Origin: Inhella gelatinilytica
GTDB lineage: Bacteria; Pseudomonadota; Gammaproteobacteria; Burkholderiales; Burkholderiaceae_C
DNA: 64,000 bases
Assembly: GCF_016093295.1 (NCBI RefSeq)
Contig: NZ_JAEDAL010000001.1
Coordinates: 496,001-560,000, forward strand
Direction: 5' to 3'
The notes beneath the pieces were generated by a model that worked only from the letters and a program-made list of their open reading frames with translations, searched no databases and was not told the DNA's origin. Below are positions 26,541-35,139 of this stretch, one piece after another. Position 1 is the first letter of the stretch. Each line of letters opens with the position of its first letter. The translations under genes were made by a program, and so were the position numbers.

Positions 26541-27026
26541 ATGAAACCCCTGCTGTCCCACCCCCTAGCGCTCGTCGCGTCTCTGCTGCTGGCCCCCGCC
26601 CTCCAGGCCGAACCCGTGGGCGAAGTTTCGACCGCCTTCAAGCTCATCGGCCCCAACCACAAAGTGGTGGTCGAGGCTTACGACGACCCGCGGGTTCAGG
26701 GCGTGGCCTGCTACGTGTCGCGCGCGAAGACGGGCGGGCTCAGCGGTGCCTTTGGGCTCGCCGAAGACAAGGCCGAGGCCTCGATCGCCTGCCGGCAGGT
26801 GGGCGACATCGCCTTCCCCAAGGGCCCGTTGCCGCAGCAAGAGGAGGTGTTCAGCGAGCGGGCCTCGATCCTCTTCAAGCGGGTGCGCGTGGTGCGCATG
26901 GTGGACGCGGCGCGCAACACCTTGGTCTACCTGACCTACACCGACCGCCTGATCGACGGCTCCCCACAAAACAGCGTGACGGCCGTGCCCGTGAACCGCG
27001 AGCTAGCGATTCCGGTCAAGCGCTGA
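26541..27026 (+). CDS. creA: CreA family protein
   Basis: 161-residue exported protein of the CreA family. The signal peptide is about 23 residues (cleavage after ALQA). Family marks are VGEVSTAFKLIGPNHKVVVEAYDDP, VQGVACYVSRAKTGG and IDGSPQNSVTAVPV near the C-terminus. In E. coli creA lies beside creBCD, but its function is not known; there is no creBCD here. It is convergent with the AraC-type regulator gene, with 33 bp between. Confidence 0.92.
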   Translation: MKPLLSHPLALVASLLLAPALQAEPVGEVSTAFKLIGPNHKVVVEAYDDPRVQGVACYVSRAKTGGLSGAFGLAEDKAEASIACRQVGDIAFPKGPLPQQEEVFSERASILFKRVRVVRMVDAARNTLVYLTYTDRLIDGSPQNSVTAVPVNRELAIPVKR

Positions 27027-27059
27027 TTCAATCAAACGCCCACTACGCCCGAATAGCAA

Positions 27060-27908
27060 TCAGGCGCCCTTTCGGTACTGTCGCGGACTTACTCGAGTTC
27101 GTCGCCGAAACTCGGCATTGAAGTGCGACAGTGTCGAGAACCCAGACATCAGCGCGATTTCGGCCACTGGCCGATCCGTCTGACGGAGAAGTAGGCAAGC
27201 CTCTCCGATCCTCAGGTCGTTCACGTAGGCGCTGAAGGGCTTGCCCACCAGGCGCTGGAAGCTGCGCGCGAAGGCGCCGGGGGTGACGTGCAGGTGGGCC
27301 GCGGCCTCCTGCGCGCTCAAGGGCGCGCCGAGGTTGGCCTGCACCCAGGCCAGCAGGCCGTCCAGCCGGCGCTGCACGGTGGCCTTGGGGCGCGCCACGC
27401 GGGGGGCGCTGCGGTCGATGGGGGCCAGCGCGTCGTCCGGGGCGTCGGCCAGCGTGCCCAGCAGCGCCAGCGCGCCGCCCAGCAAGGCCAGGCCTGGGGC
27501 GTGGGGCAGGGCGGCCAGCGCGGCGCTGGTGCGCGCGTGCAGGGCCCCGCGCACGCGCAGGCCCTGGCCGGCGCGCTGCAGCAGGGGCAGGGCCTGCTGG
27601 CGCCACTCGGGCAGCAGGGCGGCGGCGGCCGTCAGGTCCAGCTGCAGCACAGTGGCGCGCACGCCCTCGGGGGGCTCGCCGCGGGTGTGCCAGGTGTGCG
27701 GCAGGCCCGGGGCCAGCAGCACCAGGTCGCCGTCGTCAAAGGGCGCCACGTCGCCGCCCACGAAGCGCAGGCCCGCGCCGCGTTCGATCCAGGTCAGCTC
27801 CAGCGCGTCGTGCGCGTGTAGCGGCGCGGCAAAGGCGGCGAGGTGCAGGCGCAGCAAGCGCACGCTGTGCTGCGGGCCGGCGACGGATGACTCCCAGCTG
27901 ACCTTCAT
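27060..27908 (-). CDS. AraC-family transcriptional regulator
   Basis: 282-residue regulator with an N-terminal cupin-like sensor region (LHAHDALELTWIERGAGLRFVGG, then LVLLAPGLPHTWH) and a C-terminal double helix-turn-helix from about 185 (APLSAQEAAAHLHVTPGAFARSFQRLVG, then RPVAEIALMSGFSTLSHFNAEFRRRTRVSPRQYR). It is transcribed away from the glycoside-hydrolase cluster with 95 bp between start codons, and so probably activates that cluster in response to a sugar. The ATG at 27908 is the only reasonable start. Confidence 0.92.
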   Translation of the reverse strand: MKVSWESSVAGPQHSVRLLRLHLAAFAAPLHAHDALELTWIERGAGLRFVGGDVAPFDDGDLVLLAPGLPHTWHTRGEPPEGVRATVLQLDLTAAAALLPEWRQQALPLLQRAGQGLRVRGALHARTSAALAALPHAPGLALLGGALALLGTLADAPDDALAPIDRSAPRVARPKATVQRRLDGLLAWVQANLGAPLSAQEAAAHLHVTPGAFARSFQRLVGKPFSAYVNDLRIGEACLLLRQTDRPVAEIALMSGFSTLSHFNAEFRRRTRVSPRQYRKGA

Positions 27909-28003
27909 GGCGGGTCTGATCCATCTTGAGTGTTGAATGAGTGTCAGTATCGGTGGCCTTGCAGGCAGTTGGCGCGGGGGCGTTTGCGCACACTGACGCC
28001 GCC

Positions 28004-29686
28004 ATGACGCTGCCCGTCCCCTCTGCTGCCAACGCCGCCCCCGCCCCCTCGGCCCACCCGTGGTGGCGGGGCGCGGTGCTGTACCAGGTCTACCCCCGCT
28101 CTTACGCCGACACCAACGGCGACGGCGTGGGCGACCTGCCGGGCATCACCGCACGCCTGGACCACATCGCCGCGCTGGGCGTGGACGGGCTGTGGATCAG
28201 CCCCTTCTTCCCCAGCCCGATGCGCGACTTCGGCTACGACGTGAGCGATTACTGCGGCGTCGACCCGCGCTTTGGCACGCTGGCCGACTTCGACGCGCTG
28301 GTGGCGCGTGCGCACGCGCTGGGCCTGAAGGTGGTGATCGACCAGGTGTGGAGCCACACGGCGGCCGAGCACCCGTGGTTCGTGGAAAGCCGCAGCAGCC
28401 GCGACAACCCCAAGGCCGACTGGTACGTGTGGGCCGACGCAAGAGAAGATGGCAGCCCGCCCAACAACTGGCAAAGCTGGATGGGCGGCCCGGCTTGGCG
28501 ATGGGAGCCGCGCCGAAAGCAGTACCACCTGCACAACTTTTTGCCGCAGATGCCGGACCTGAACTTCCACTGCCCGGCCGTGCAAGACGCCGTGCTGGAC
28601 GTGGGCCGCTTTTGGCTGGACCGCGGCGTGGACGGATTCCGGCTCGACACCGCCAACCTCTACGCCCACGACCCCCTGCTGCGCGACAACCCGCCGCTGC
28701 CGCCGGGCGAGCGCGGCGACAGCCCGGTGCTGATGCAGCGCCACCAGTTCAACGCCGACCAGCCCGAGAGCCTGGCCTTCATGCAGCGCTTGCGCGCGCT
28801 GCTGGACGCGTACCTTGACCGCTTAAGCGTGGGCGAGCTCGGCGGGCCCGAGCCGGTGCGCGCCATGCAGGCCTACACCGAGGGCACCCAGCGCCTGCAC
28901 ACGGCCTACTCCTTCGCCTTCCTGGGCCCGCGGCCCGACGCCGCCGCCGTGATGGAGCGCCTGGCCCCCTGGGCCGATCACAGCGGTTGGCCGGCCTGGG
29001 CGTTTTCGAACCACGACGCGGTGCGCGTGGCCAGCCGCTGGGGCGCCGGCGCCGGCGGCTCGTTCGCGCTCAGCGCAGGGGCCCCGAGCGAAGCCGCCCA
29101 GGCCGCCTTGCCGCCCAGCACCTGGATGGCCCTGCTCATGGCCTTGCGCGGCACGCTGTTCGTCTACCAAGGCGAGGAGCTGGGCCTGCCGCAAAGCCGG
29201 CTCGCCTTCGAGCAACTGCAAGACCCTTATGGCATCGCCAACTGGCCTTTGAGCGAAGGCCGCGACGGCTGCCGCACGCCCATGCCCTGGGTGGCCGAGG
29301 CGCTGCACGCCGGCTTCAGCTCCGCCCCGCCCTGGCTGCCGGCCGACCCGGCCCACGCCCCGCTGGCGGTGGACCGCCAAGCCGCCGACCCGGGCTCGAT
29401 GCTGAACACCACGCGCGCCCTGATCGCCCTGCGGCGCCGCCACCCGGCCTTGCGCCTGGGCACGCTGACGGCGCTGGTGGCCGACGGGCCGCTGTTGGTG
29501 CTGCGCCGCGAATGGCAAGGCGAGGCCGTGCTGTGCGCCTTCAACCTGGGCGCGCAGGCCCTGCCCACGCCGGCGCCCCTGGCCGCGGCCTGGGCCGGCG
29601 CGCGCTTGCTGTGGGCCCAGTTCGCCACCTCCGCCGACGCCGGGCTCGCCGGCGGCGCGGCCGTGTTTCTGGGCCTCGATGCCTGA
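28004..29686 (+). CDS. GH13 alpha-glucosidase (GH13_23-like)
   Basis: 560-residue family 13 glycoside hydrolase hydrolysing terminal alpha-glucosidic bonds of oligosaccharides. N-terminal WWRGAVLYQVYPRSYADTNGDG is typical. Region I is DQVWSHTAAEHPWF, the nucleophile Asp215 is in GFRLDTAN, the acid/base Glu278 in VGELGG, and Asp338 in FSNHDAVR. The sequence SRSSRDNPKADWYVWAD places it with GH13_23 alpha-glucosidases. No clear signal peptide: the enzyme is likely cytoplasmic. The start could also be GTG at 27941 (21 more residues). It is first in a five-gene cluster divergent from the AraC regulator; the next gene begins 16 bp after its stop. Confidence 0.93.
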   Translation: MTLPVPSAANAAPAPSAHPWWRGAVLYQVYPRSYADTNGDGVGDLPGITARLDHIAALGVDGLWISPFFPSPMRDFGYDVSDYCGVDPRFGTLADFDALVARAHALGLKVVIDQVWSHTAAEHPWFVESRSSRDNPKADWYVWADAREDGSPPNNWQSWMGGPAWRWEPRRKQYHLHNFLPQMPDLNFHCPAVQDAVLDVGRFWLDRGVDGFRLDTANLYAHDPLLRDNPPLPPGERGDSPVLMQRHQFNADQPESLAFMQRLRALLDAYLDRLSVGELGGPEPVRAMQAYTEGTQRLHTAYSFAFLGPRPDAAAVMERLAPWADHSGWPAWAFSNHDAVRVASRWGAGAGGSFALSAGAPSEAAQAALPPSTWMALLMALRGTLFVYQGEELGLPQSRLAFEQLQDPYGIANWPLSEGRDGCRTPMPWVAEALHAGFSSAPPWLPADPAHAPLAVDRQAADPGSMLNTTRALIALRRRHPALRLGTLTALVADGPLLVLRREWQGEAVLCAFNLGAQALPTPAPLAAAWAGARLLWAQFATSADAGLAGGAAVFLGLDA

Positions 29687-29702
29687 GCTCCTCCACCCCA
29701 CC

Positions 29703-30509
29703 ATGACCGACCTCGACACCCCCTACGCCCTGAGCGCCGCCCACATCGCGCAGTTCCGCCGCGACGGTTTCATCAAGCTCAAAGACGTGCTTTCGCCCGA
29801 GACCTTGGCGCACTACGGTGCCGAGATCACGCGCCTGACCATCGCGCTCAACACCGAGCAGCGTCCGCTCGAAGAACGCAGCACCTACGACAAAGCCTTT
29901 TTGCAGGTGATGAACCTGTGGGAGCAAAGCCCGCTGGTGGGCCGCTTCGTGATGGGCCAACGCCTGGGGCGCATTGCCGCCGAGCTGCTGCAGGTGGGCG
30001 GCGTGCGCCTGTACCACGACCAGTCGCTCTACAAAGAGCCGGGCGGTGGCATCACCCCCGCGCACGCCGACCAGTACTACTGGCCCTTGGCCAGCGACCG
30101 CACCGTCACCGCCTGGATCCCGCTGCAGGCGGTGCCCGAGGCCATGGGGCCGCTGGGGTTCTACGCGCGCAGCCAGTCGGTCGAGTTCGGGCGCGACCTT
30201 GGCATCAGCGACGAAAGCGAGGACAAGATCAGCGCCAACATGGCCCGCCACGGCTTCGAGTTCGTCAGCGGCGCTTTCGAGCTCGGCGAGGTCAGCTTCC
30301 ACCTGGGCTGGACCTTCCACAAGGCCGGCGCCAACGTCAGCGATCGCCCTCGCTCGGTCATGACCGTCATCTACATGGACGCCGCGATGCGCCTGGTGCC
30401 GGCGCTCAACCCCGTGCAGGCCAACGACCGCGACCAGTGGTGCCCCGGGGCGCGCGAGGGCGAGGTCATCGCCACGCGCAAGAACCCCGTGGTTTGGCAA
30501 CGGGCTTGA
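29703..30509 (+). CDS. Phytanoyl-CoA dioxygenase family Fe(II)/2-oxoglutarate oxygenase
   Basis: 268-residue non-haem iron oxygenase. The iron triad is His121-x-Asp123 in PAHADQYYW and His206 in WTFHKAG; Arg in DRPRS (215 or 217) would hold 2-oxoglutarate. N-terminal AHIAQFRRDGFIKLKDVLS is typical for the PhyH family. Family members hydroxylate very diverse small molecules, so phytanoyl-CoA need not be the substrate; placement between an alpha-glucosidase and a sugar-isomerase-like gene suggests a sugar or glycoside-linked compound (inference). ATG at 29703 chosen; ATG at 29679, overlapping the GH13 stop, is possible. Confidence 0.88.
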   Translation: MTDLDTPYALSAAHIAQFRRDGFIKLKDVLSPETLAHYGAEITRLTIALNTEQRPLEERSTYDKAFLQVMNLWEQSPLVGRFVMGQRLGRIAAELLQVGGVRLYHDQSLYKEPGGGITPAHADQYYWPLASDRTVTAWIPLQAVPEAMGPLGFYARSQSVEFGRDLGISDESEDKISANMARHGFEFVSGAFELGEVSFHLGWTFHKAGANVSDRPRSVMTVIYMDAAMRLVPALNPVQANDRDQWCPGAREGEVIATRKNPVVWQRA

Positions 30510-30516
30510 GGCCGCC

Positions 30517-31404
30517 ATGCGCCTGCGCAAAGACATTCACCTGGGCACCTTGCTGGCGCTGCCGCCGGCCTCGCGCGGTTGGCGCGCCAGCCTGGACGAG
30601 CAGCTGCAGTTGCTGAAGGCCGAGGGCTACGAAGGCGCCCAGGCTTGGGATGGGTGGGGTGCCATCCAGCGCGCTGGCCTGGACGCCAGCGGCATCGCCC
30701 GCGTGACCCGGCCCGAGCAGCTCGACCCCCTGGCCCGCCAGCACCGCGCCGAGGGCCTGCTCTACACGAACCTGCACCTGGGCACGGGCTTCGACAGCGA
30801 CGCCGAGATGGACGCGCTGGCCGCCGCGCTGCTGGAAGCCCAGGCCCGCCACGGGCACCGGTTGCTTGTGGAGACGCACCGCGCCACGGCCACGCAAGAC
30901 ATCTGGCGCACGCTGCGCTGGGTGGAGCGCTTCCCCGACCTGCGCTTCACCGCCGACCTGAGCCACTGGTACACCGGCCACGAGCTGACCTACGGCGGCG
31001 AGTTCGCCGAGCGCATGGCCCGCCTGCAGCCGGTGTTCGAGCGGGTGCGCGCCTTTCACGGCCGCATTGGCAACAGCGGCTGCCTGCAAACGCCGCTGGA
31101 CCGCCCGGGCCTGTACCTGGACCACTACCGCGCGATGTGGACGGCCTGCTGCGCCGGTTTCTTGCGCCACGCCGAGCCCGGCAGCGCCTTGAGCTTCAAC
31201 GCCGAGCTGCTGCCCATGGCGGTGGGCGAGGGCGCCCACGCGATGTGGCTGCACTACCAACAGGCCACCCAGGCCGCGCCCACCGACCCCTGGCAGGGCG
31301 AGCCCTGCGACCGATTCGCCGACGCCGAAGCCCTGTGGGCCATCATCTGCGCCTGCTTCCACCAGGCCTGCCACGACACCGCCACGGAGACCCCCACCCC
31401 ATGA
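30517..31404 (+). CDS. Xylose-isomerase-like TIM-barrel protein (sugar phosphate isomerase/epimerase family)
   Basis: 295-residue TIM barrel of the AP-endonuclease-2/xylose-isomerase superfamily. The metal-site pattern is seen as Glu in LLVETHR, Asp-x-His in TADLSHWY, His in RAFHGRIGN and Glu in FNAELLP, in the order usual for the family. It begins 7 bp after the oxygenase stop and shares ATGA with the following esterase, so it is co-translated with the cluster. Likely isomerises or epimerises a sugar released or oxidised by its neighbours; the exact reaction cannot be deduced. Confidence 0.82.
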   Translation: MRLRKDIHLGTLLALPPASRGWRASLDEQLQLLKAEGYEGAQAWDGWGAIQRAGLDASGIARVTRPEQLDPLARQHRAEGLLYTNLHLGTGFDSDAEMDALAAALLEAQARHGHRLLVETHRATATQDIWRTLRWVERFPDLRFTADLSHWYTGHELTYGGEFAERMARLQPVFERVRAFHGRIGNSGCLQTPLDRPGLYLDHYRAMWTACCAGFLRHAEPGSALSFNAELLPMAVGEGAHAMWLHYQQATQAAPTDPWQGEPCDRFADAEALWAIICACFHQACHDTATETPTP

Positions 31405-32327
31405 CCCGACGCACCTTTTTGGCGATGGCGCCCGCGCTGATCGCCGCCCCGCTGTGGACGCCCACCGCCGCCCCGGCCCAGGCCTTGCAAAGCCCCCGCG
31501 CGGGGCGCGTCGAGCGCCTGGCGAACTTCCCGTCGAAGTTCGTCGACCCCCGCCACGTCGAGGTTTGGCTCCCGCCGGGCTACGACCCGCAGGCCAAGCG
31601 CTACGCCGTGCTTTACATGCACGACGGCCAAATGCTGTTCGACCCCAGCACCACCTGGAACAAAAAGGCCTGGCACGTGGACGAGGCGGCCGCGCGCCTG
31701 ATGGCCGCGGGCCAGGTGCAGGACTTCATCGTGGTCGGCCCCTGGAACAACGGCAAGTTCCGCCACGCCGAGTACTTCCCCGCCAAGTTCTTGCCGCACC
31801 TGCCCGAGCCGCTGCGCCAAGGGCTCATCGCGCAGGGCCTGCAAGGCCGCTCGCAAAGCGACGCCTACCTGCGGTTTCTGGTGGAAGAGCTCAAGCCCGC
31901 GATCGACGCGAGGTACGCCACTCGGCCCGAGCGCGAGGCCACGTTCTTGATGGGCTCCAGCATGGGCGGGTTGATCAGTGCCTACGCGCTGTGCGAGCAC
32001 CCCAAGGTGTTCGGCGGCGCGGCCTGCCTGAGCACGCACTGGATCGGCACTTTCCAGCGCAACGACGAGGTGCCCAGCGCCGCCATCGCCTACCTGCGCG
32101 GTGCGCTGCCCGACCCGGCGTCCGTCAAGTGGTGGATGGACCGCGGCACCACCGAGCTGGACGCGATGTACGACCAAGCCCAGCCGCGTATCGACGCGCT
32201 GATGGCCGAGAAGGGCTTCGCGCCGGGGCCGCGCTACCAAACCCGCGTGTACGAGGGCACGGGGCACAACGAGGGGGACTGGGCCAAGCGCCTTCACGAA
32301 CCCTTGACCTTCTTGCTGGGACGCTGA
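31401..32327 (+). CDS. Exported alpha/beta-hydrolase (esterase D / enterochelin-esterase-like)
   Basis: 308-residue hydrolase with an N-terminal signal that reads as twin-arginine-like (MTRRTFLAMAPALIAAP). The nucleophile Ser is in LMGSSMGGLIS, preceded by family sequences YAVLYMHDGQMLFD and TTWNKKAWHVDE, and His is in GTGHNEGDW. It probably removes acyl or other ester groups from an oligosaccharide in the periplasm. It shares ATGA with the upstream TIM-barrel gene and TGATG with the GH92 gene. Confidence 0.87.
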   Translation: MTRRTFLAMAPALIAAPLWTPTAAPAQALQSPRAGRVERLANFPSKFVDPRHVEVWLPPGYDPQAKRYAVLYMHDGQMLFDPSTTWNKKAWHVDEAAARLMAAGQVQDFIVVGPWNNGKFRHAEYFPAKFLPHLPEPLRQGLIAQGLQGRSQSDAYLRFLVEELKPAIDARYATRPEREATFLMGSSMGGLISAYALCEHPKVFGGAACLSTHWIGTFQRNDEVPSAAIAYLRGALPDPASVKWWMDRGTTELDAMYDQAQPRIDALMAEKGFAPGPRYQTRVYEGTGHNEGDWAKRLHEPLTFLLGR

Positions 32328-34474
32328 TGCGCACAACCCTGGCCGCCCTGCTGCTGGCCGCCCTGGGAGGGGCGCACGCGCAAAGCCTCACCCGCCACGT
32401 CGACCCCTTCATCGGCACCGACGGCACGGGGCACGTGACGCCCGGCGCCACGGTGCCTTTCGGCATGGTCTTCCCCAGCCCCGATAACGCCGACCGGGGC
32501 TGGAGCTTCAGCGGCGGCTACCAGTACCGCGCGCCGCGCATCCTGGGTTTTTCGAACACGCACATGAGCGGCGTCGGCATCGGCGACCTGGGCGACGTGC
32601 TGCTGCAGCCGGGGCAAGGCCAGCGCTGGACGGCCCAGACCACCGACTTCAGCAGCACCTACGACAAGGCGAGCGAGCGTGCCCGCCCGGGCCACTACGC
32701 CGTCACGCTCAAAGACCTGGGCGTGCGCGTCGACCTCACCGCCACCGAGCGCGTGGCCTTCCAGCGCTACACCTTTGCCCGGCCCGGCCGCGTTCAGGTG
32801 CTGGTGGACCTGCAGCACGGCCTGCTGTTCGGCGACGGCCCGCGCGTCACCCAAAGCCAGCACGCGGTGGACGCTGCGCGCGGCGAGGTCACGGGCACGG
32901 TGCACGCGAAGAACTGGGTCGAGCGGCAAACCAGCTTCATCGTGCGCTTCAACCGGCCCATCGCCGCGCAGGCCGTGGTGGCGCCGCGCGAGGGCGACAA
33001 GGCGCCGCGCTTGCTGCTGGCGTTCGATCTCGGCCGGGCCCAACAGCTGGAAGCCCGCGTGGCCGTGTCCACCGTGGACGAGGCCGGCGCGCGCGCCAAC
33101 CTCGACGCCATCGGCCCGCTGGGCTTCGACACCGCCCGCCAGCAGGCCGACGCCACCTGGAACCGCCTGCTGTCGCGCATCCAGATCGACGCCGACGCCC
33201 GCACGAAGCGGCTCTTCTACTCGGCCCTCTACCGCACCCTGCTGCACCCCAGCAACATCGCCGACGTGGACGGCCGCGTGCGCGGCCCCAAGGGCGGGGT
33301 GATCCAGGCCCCCGGTGGCGTGTACTACTCGACGCTGAGCCTGTGGGACACCTTCCGCGCCATCCATCCGCTGTACACGCTGATCGTGCCCGAGCGCGTG
33401 CCCGGCTTCGTCAGCACCCTCGTCGCCCACCAGCAGCAAATGGGCTACCTGCCGCTGTGGACGGTGATGGGCCGCGAGACGCACACCATGATCGGCAACC
33501 CCGCCATGCCCGTCATCGCCGACGCCATCGCCAAGGGTTTTGCCGTGGACCGCGAGGCCGCGCTGCAGGCCATGCTGGCCACCAGCACGCAGGACCGGCC
33601 CGACGCACCCGCCTGGGCGCAGCGCAGTTGGCAGTGGCTGGACCAGTACGGCTACCTGCCGTTTGACAAAGCGCCGGGCGAGGCGGTCAGCAAGACGGCC
33701 GAGTACGGCTACGGCGACGCCGCGCTGGCCCAGGTGGCGCGCCTGATGGGTCGCAGCGAACTGGCCGAGCGCTTCGCGCGGCGCGCCGGCAGCTGGCGCA
33801 ACCTGTTTGACGAAGGCACCCAAACCCTGCGCGGCAAAGACAGCGCCGGCCGCTGGCGCGAGCCCTTCGACCCCGTGGTGGCCACCAGCCCGATGAACAA
33901 CCCGGGCGACTACACCGAGGCCAACGCCTACCAGTACACCGCCACCCCGGCCCTGCACGACCCCGAGGGCTTTCGCGAGCGCCTGGGCGGGCCCGAGGGC
34001 CTGGGCCGTTGGCTGGACCGCTTCTTCACCCTGCCCGTGCCCAACCCCGACAAGCACCTGGGCCAGGAGGCACTGATCGGCCAGTACGCGCACGGCAACG
34101 AGCCCAGCCACCACATCGCCTGGCTCTACGCCTTCAGCGACCGGCCCAAACAAGGCCACGCCCGCGTGGCCGAGGTGGTGCGCCGCTTCTACAGCACGCG
34201 CCCTGACGGCATCGTCGGCAACGACGACGCGGGCCAGATGAGCGCCTGGCTGGTCTTCGCGATGCTGGGCTTTTACCCCGCGCAGCCGGCCTCGGGTCAG
34301 TACGTGCTGGGCCAGCCCCTGTTGCGTAGCGCCACCTTGCAGCTGGACGACGGGCGACGCCTGCGGCTGAGTGGCCGCGGTCCCGTGGCACGCCTGAACG
34401 GTCGGCCCATTGAACCCACGGCGCTGGCACATGCGGACCTTCTCCAAGGCGGCAGGCTGCGGTGGGGGCAGTGA
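32327..34474 (+). CDS. GH92 family alpha-mannosidase
   Basis: 715-residue exported glycoside hydrolase with a signal peptide (MRTTLAALLLAALGGAHA). Family 92 enzymes are Ca2+-dependent, mostly exo-acting alpha-mannosidases. Marks are VDPFIGTDGTGHVTPGA and FSGGYQYRAP at the N-terminus, YYSTLSLWDTFRAIHPLY in the middle, GNEPSHHIAWLYAF (Glu as acid) and GNDDAGQMSAWLVFAMLGFYP near the C-terminus. Which alpha-mannosidic bond it cuts cannot be told. ATG at 32327 overlaps the esterase stop by one base. It is the last gene of the cluster; the 68-bp gap after it holds only a short GACTC/GAGTC inverted repeat. Confidence 0.94.
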   Translation: MRTTLAALLLAALGGAHAQSLTRHVDPFIGTDGTGHVTPGATVPFGMVFPSPDNADRGWSFSGGYQYRAPRILGFSNTHMSGVGIGDLGDVLLQPGQGQRWTAQTTDFSSTYDKASERARPGHYAVTLKDLGVRVDLTATERVAFQRYTFARPGRVQVLVDLQHGLLFGDGPRVTQSQHAVDAARGEVTGTVHAKNWVERQTSFIVRFNRPIAAQAVVAPREGDKAPRLLLAFDLGRAQQLEARVAVSTVDEAGARANLDAIGPLGFDTARQQADATWNRLLSRIQIDADARTKRLFYSALYRTLLHPSNIADVDGRVRGPKGGVIQAPGGVYYSTLSLWDTFRAIHPLYTLIVPERVPGFVSTLVAHQQQMGYLPLWTVMGRETHTMIGNPAMPVIADAIAKGFAVDREAALQAMLATSTQDRPDAPAWAQRSWQWLDQYGYLPFDKAPGEAVSKTAEYGYGDAALAQVARLMGRSELAERFARRAGSWRNLFDEGTQTLRGKDSAGRWREPFDPVVATSPMNNPGDYTEANAYQYTATPALHDPEGFRERLGGPEGLGRWLDRFFTLPVPNPDKHLGQEALIGQYAHGNEPSHHIAWLYAFSDRPKQGHARVAEVVRRFYSTRPDGIVGNDDAGQMSAWLVFAMLGFYPAQPASGQYVLGQPLLRSATLQLDDGRRLRLSGRGPVARLNGRPIEPTALAHADLLQGGRLRWGQ

Positions 34475-34542
34475 CTCGCTTGAGGAGTCCTGCTCTCCGA
34501 AAGCCAACCCTTTCCGCTTTGCACCAGTGCCACCCAATCCGC

Positions 34543-35139
34543 CTACTGGCGCTTCCGGTCAAGCGCTGAGAACAACAGCCCGAGAGCCAAGCCGGCCACA
34601 GCGCCCGTGCTGTGCGCCAGCGGCAGGGTGCTGAAGCCGCCCCAAAGGGCCTCTTGACGCAGGCTCGGGCCCCAGGGGGCTTCGAGCAGCAGCTTGAGTC
34701 CCAGCACCGCCAAGAAGACCTGGCCGATGCGGCGCTCGCGCGGCGCTGCCGCCCGCAGCAGGCCCAGGCCCACGAGCGCGGCGGCGGCGTGCAAGGCCCC
34801 CGAGGCGCCAAAGTACAGCGACCAGTCGTCCCGCACCAGCAGCAGCGCATGGCCCAGCGGGGCCGCCAGCGCAAAGGCCAGCAGGTCGCGGCCGGTGAGC
34901 GCCGCGCGCCAGCCCAGGGCCGCCAGCAAGACCAAGCCCACGCCATTGCCCAAGAGGTGCAGCGGCGGGCCGTGAACGAACACGCAGCTGACCAAGCGCC
35001 AGCCCTCGGTGAGCAGCAGCGGTTGGGTCAGGCCCCAGCGCGCCGCGGGCAGGCCCAGCAGCGCCCCGGCCAGCAGGGCGCCCTCCAGCCCAACCAGGCC
35101 CCAGGCCCAGAGGCGGCCGGGCGCGGCGCCGGGCCTCAC
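34543..35139 (-). CDS. Rhomboid-family intramembrane serine protease, rhombosortase-like
   Basis: 198-residue polytopic membrane protease with about six helices. The nucleophile is Ser113 in YFGASGALHA, the base His176 in LAHSTGAVAG, and the oxyanion-side His61 and Asn65 in LHLLGNGVG. The compact size and the sequence DDWSLYFGASGALH resemble rhombosortases, which process proteins with GlyGly-CTERM tails; ordinary GlpG has a longer cytoplasmic domain. No GlyGly-CTERM protein is visible in the window. The start is GTG at 35139, sharing GTGA with the glnE stop, so it is coupled to glnE. Confidence 0.82.
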   Translation of the reverse strand: MRPGAAPGRLWAWGLVGLEGALLAGALLGLPAARWGLTQPLLLTEGWRLVSCVFVHGPPLHLLGNGVGLVLLAALGWRAALTGRDLLAFALAAPLGHALLLVRDDWSLYFGASGALHAAAALVGLGLLRAAAPRERRIGQVFLAVLGLKLLLEAPWGPSLRQEALWGGFSTLPLAHSTGAVAGLALGLLFSALDRKRQ

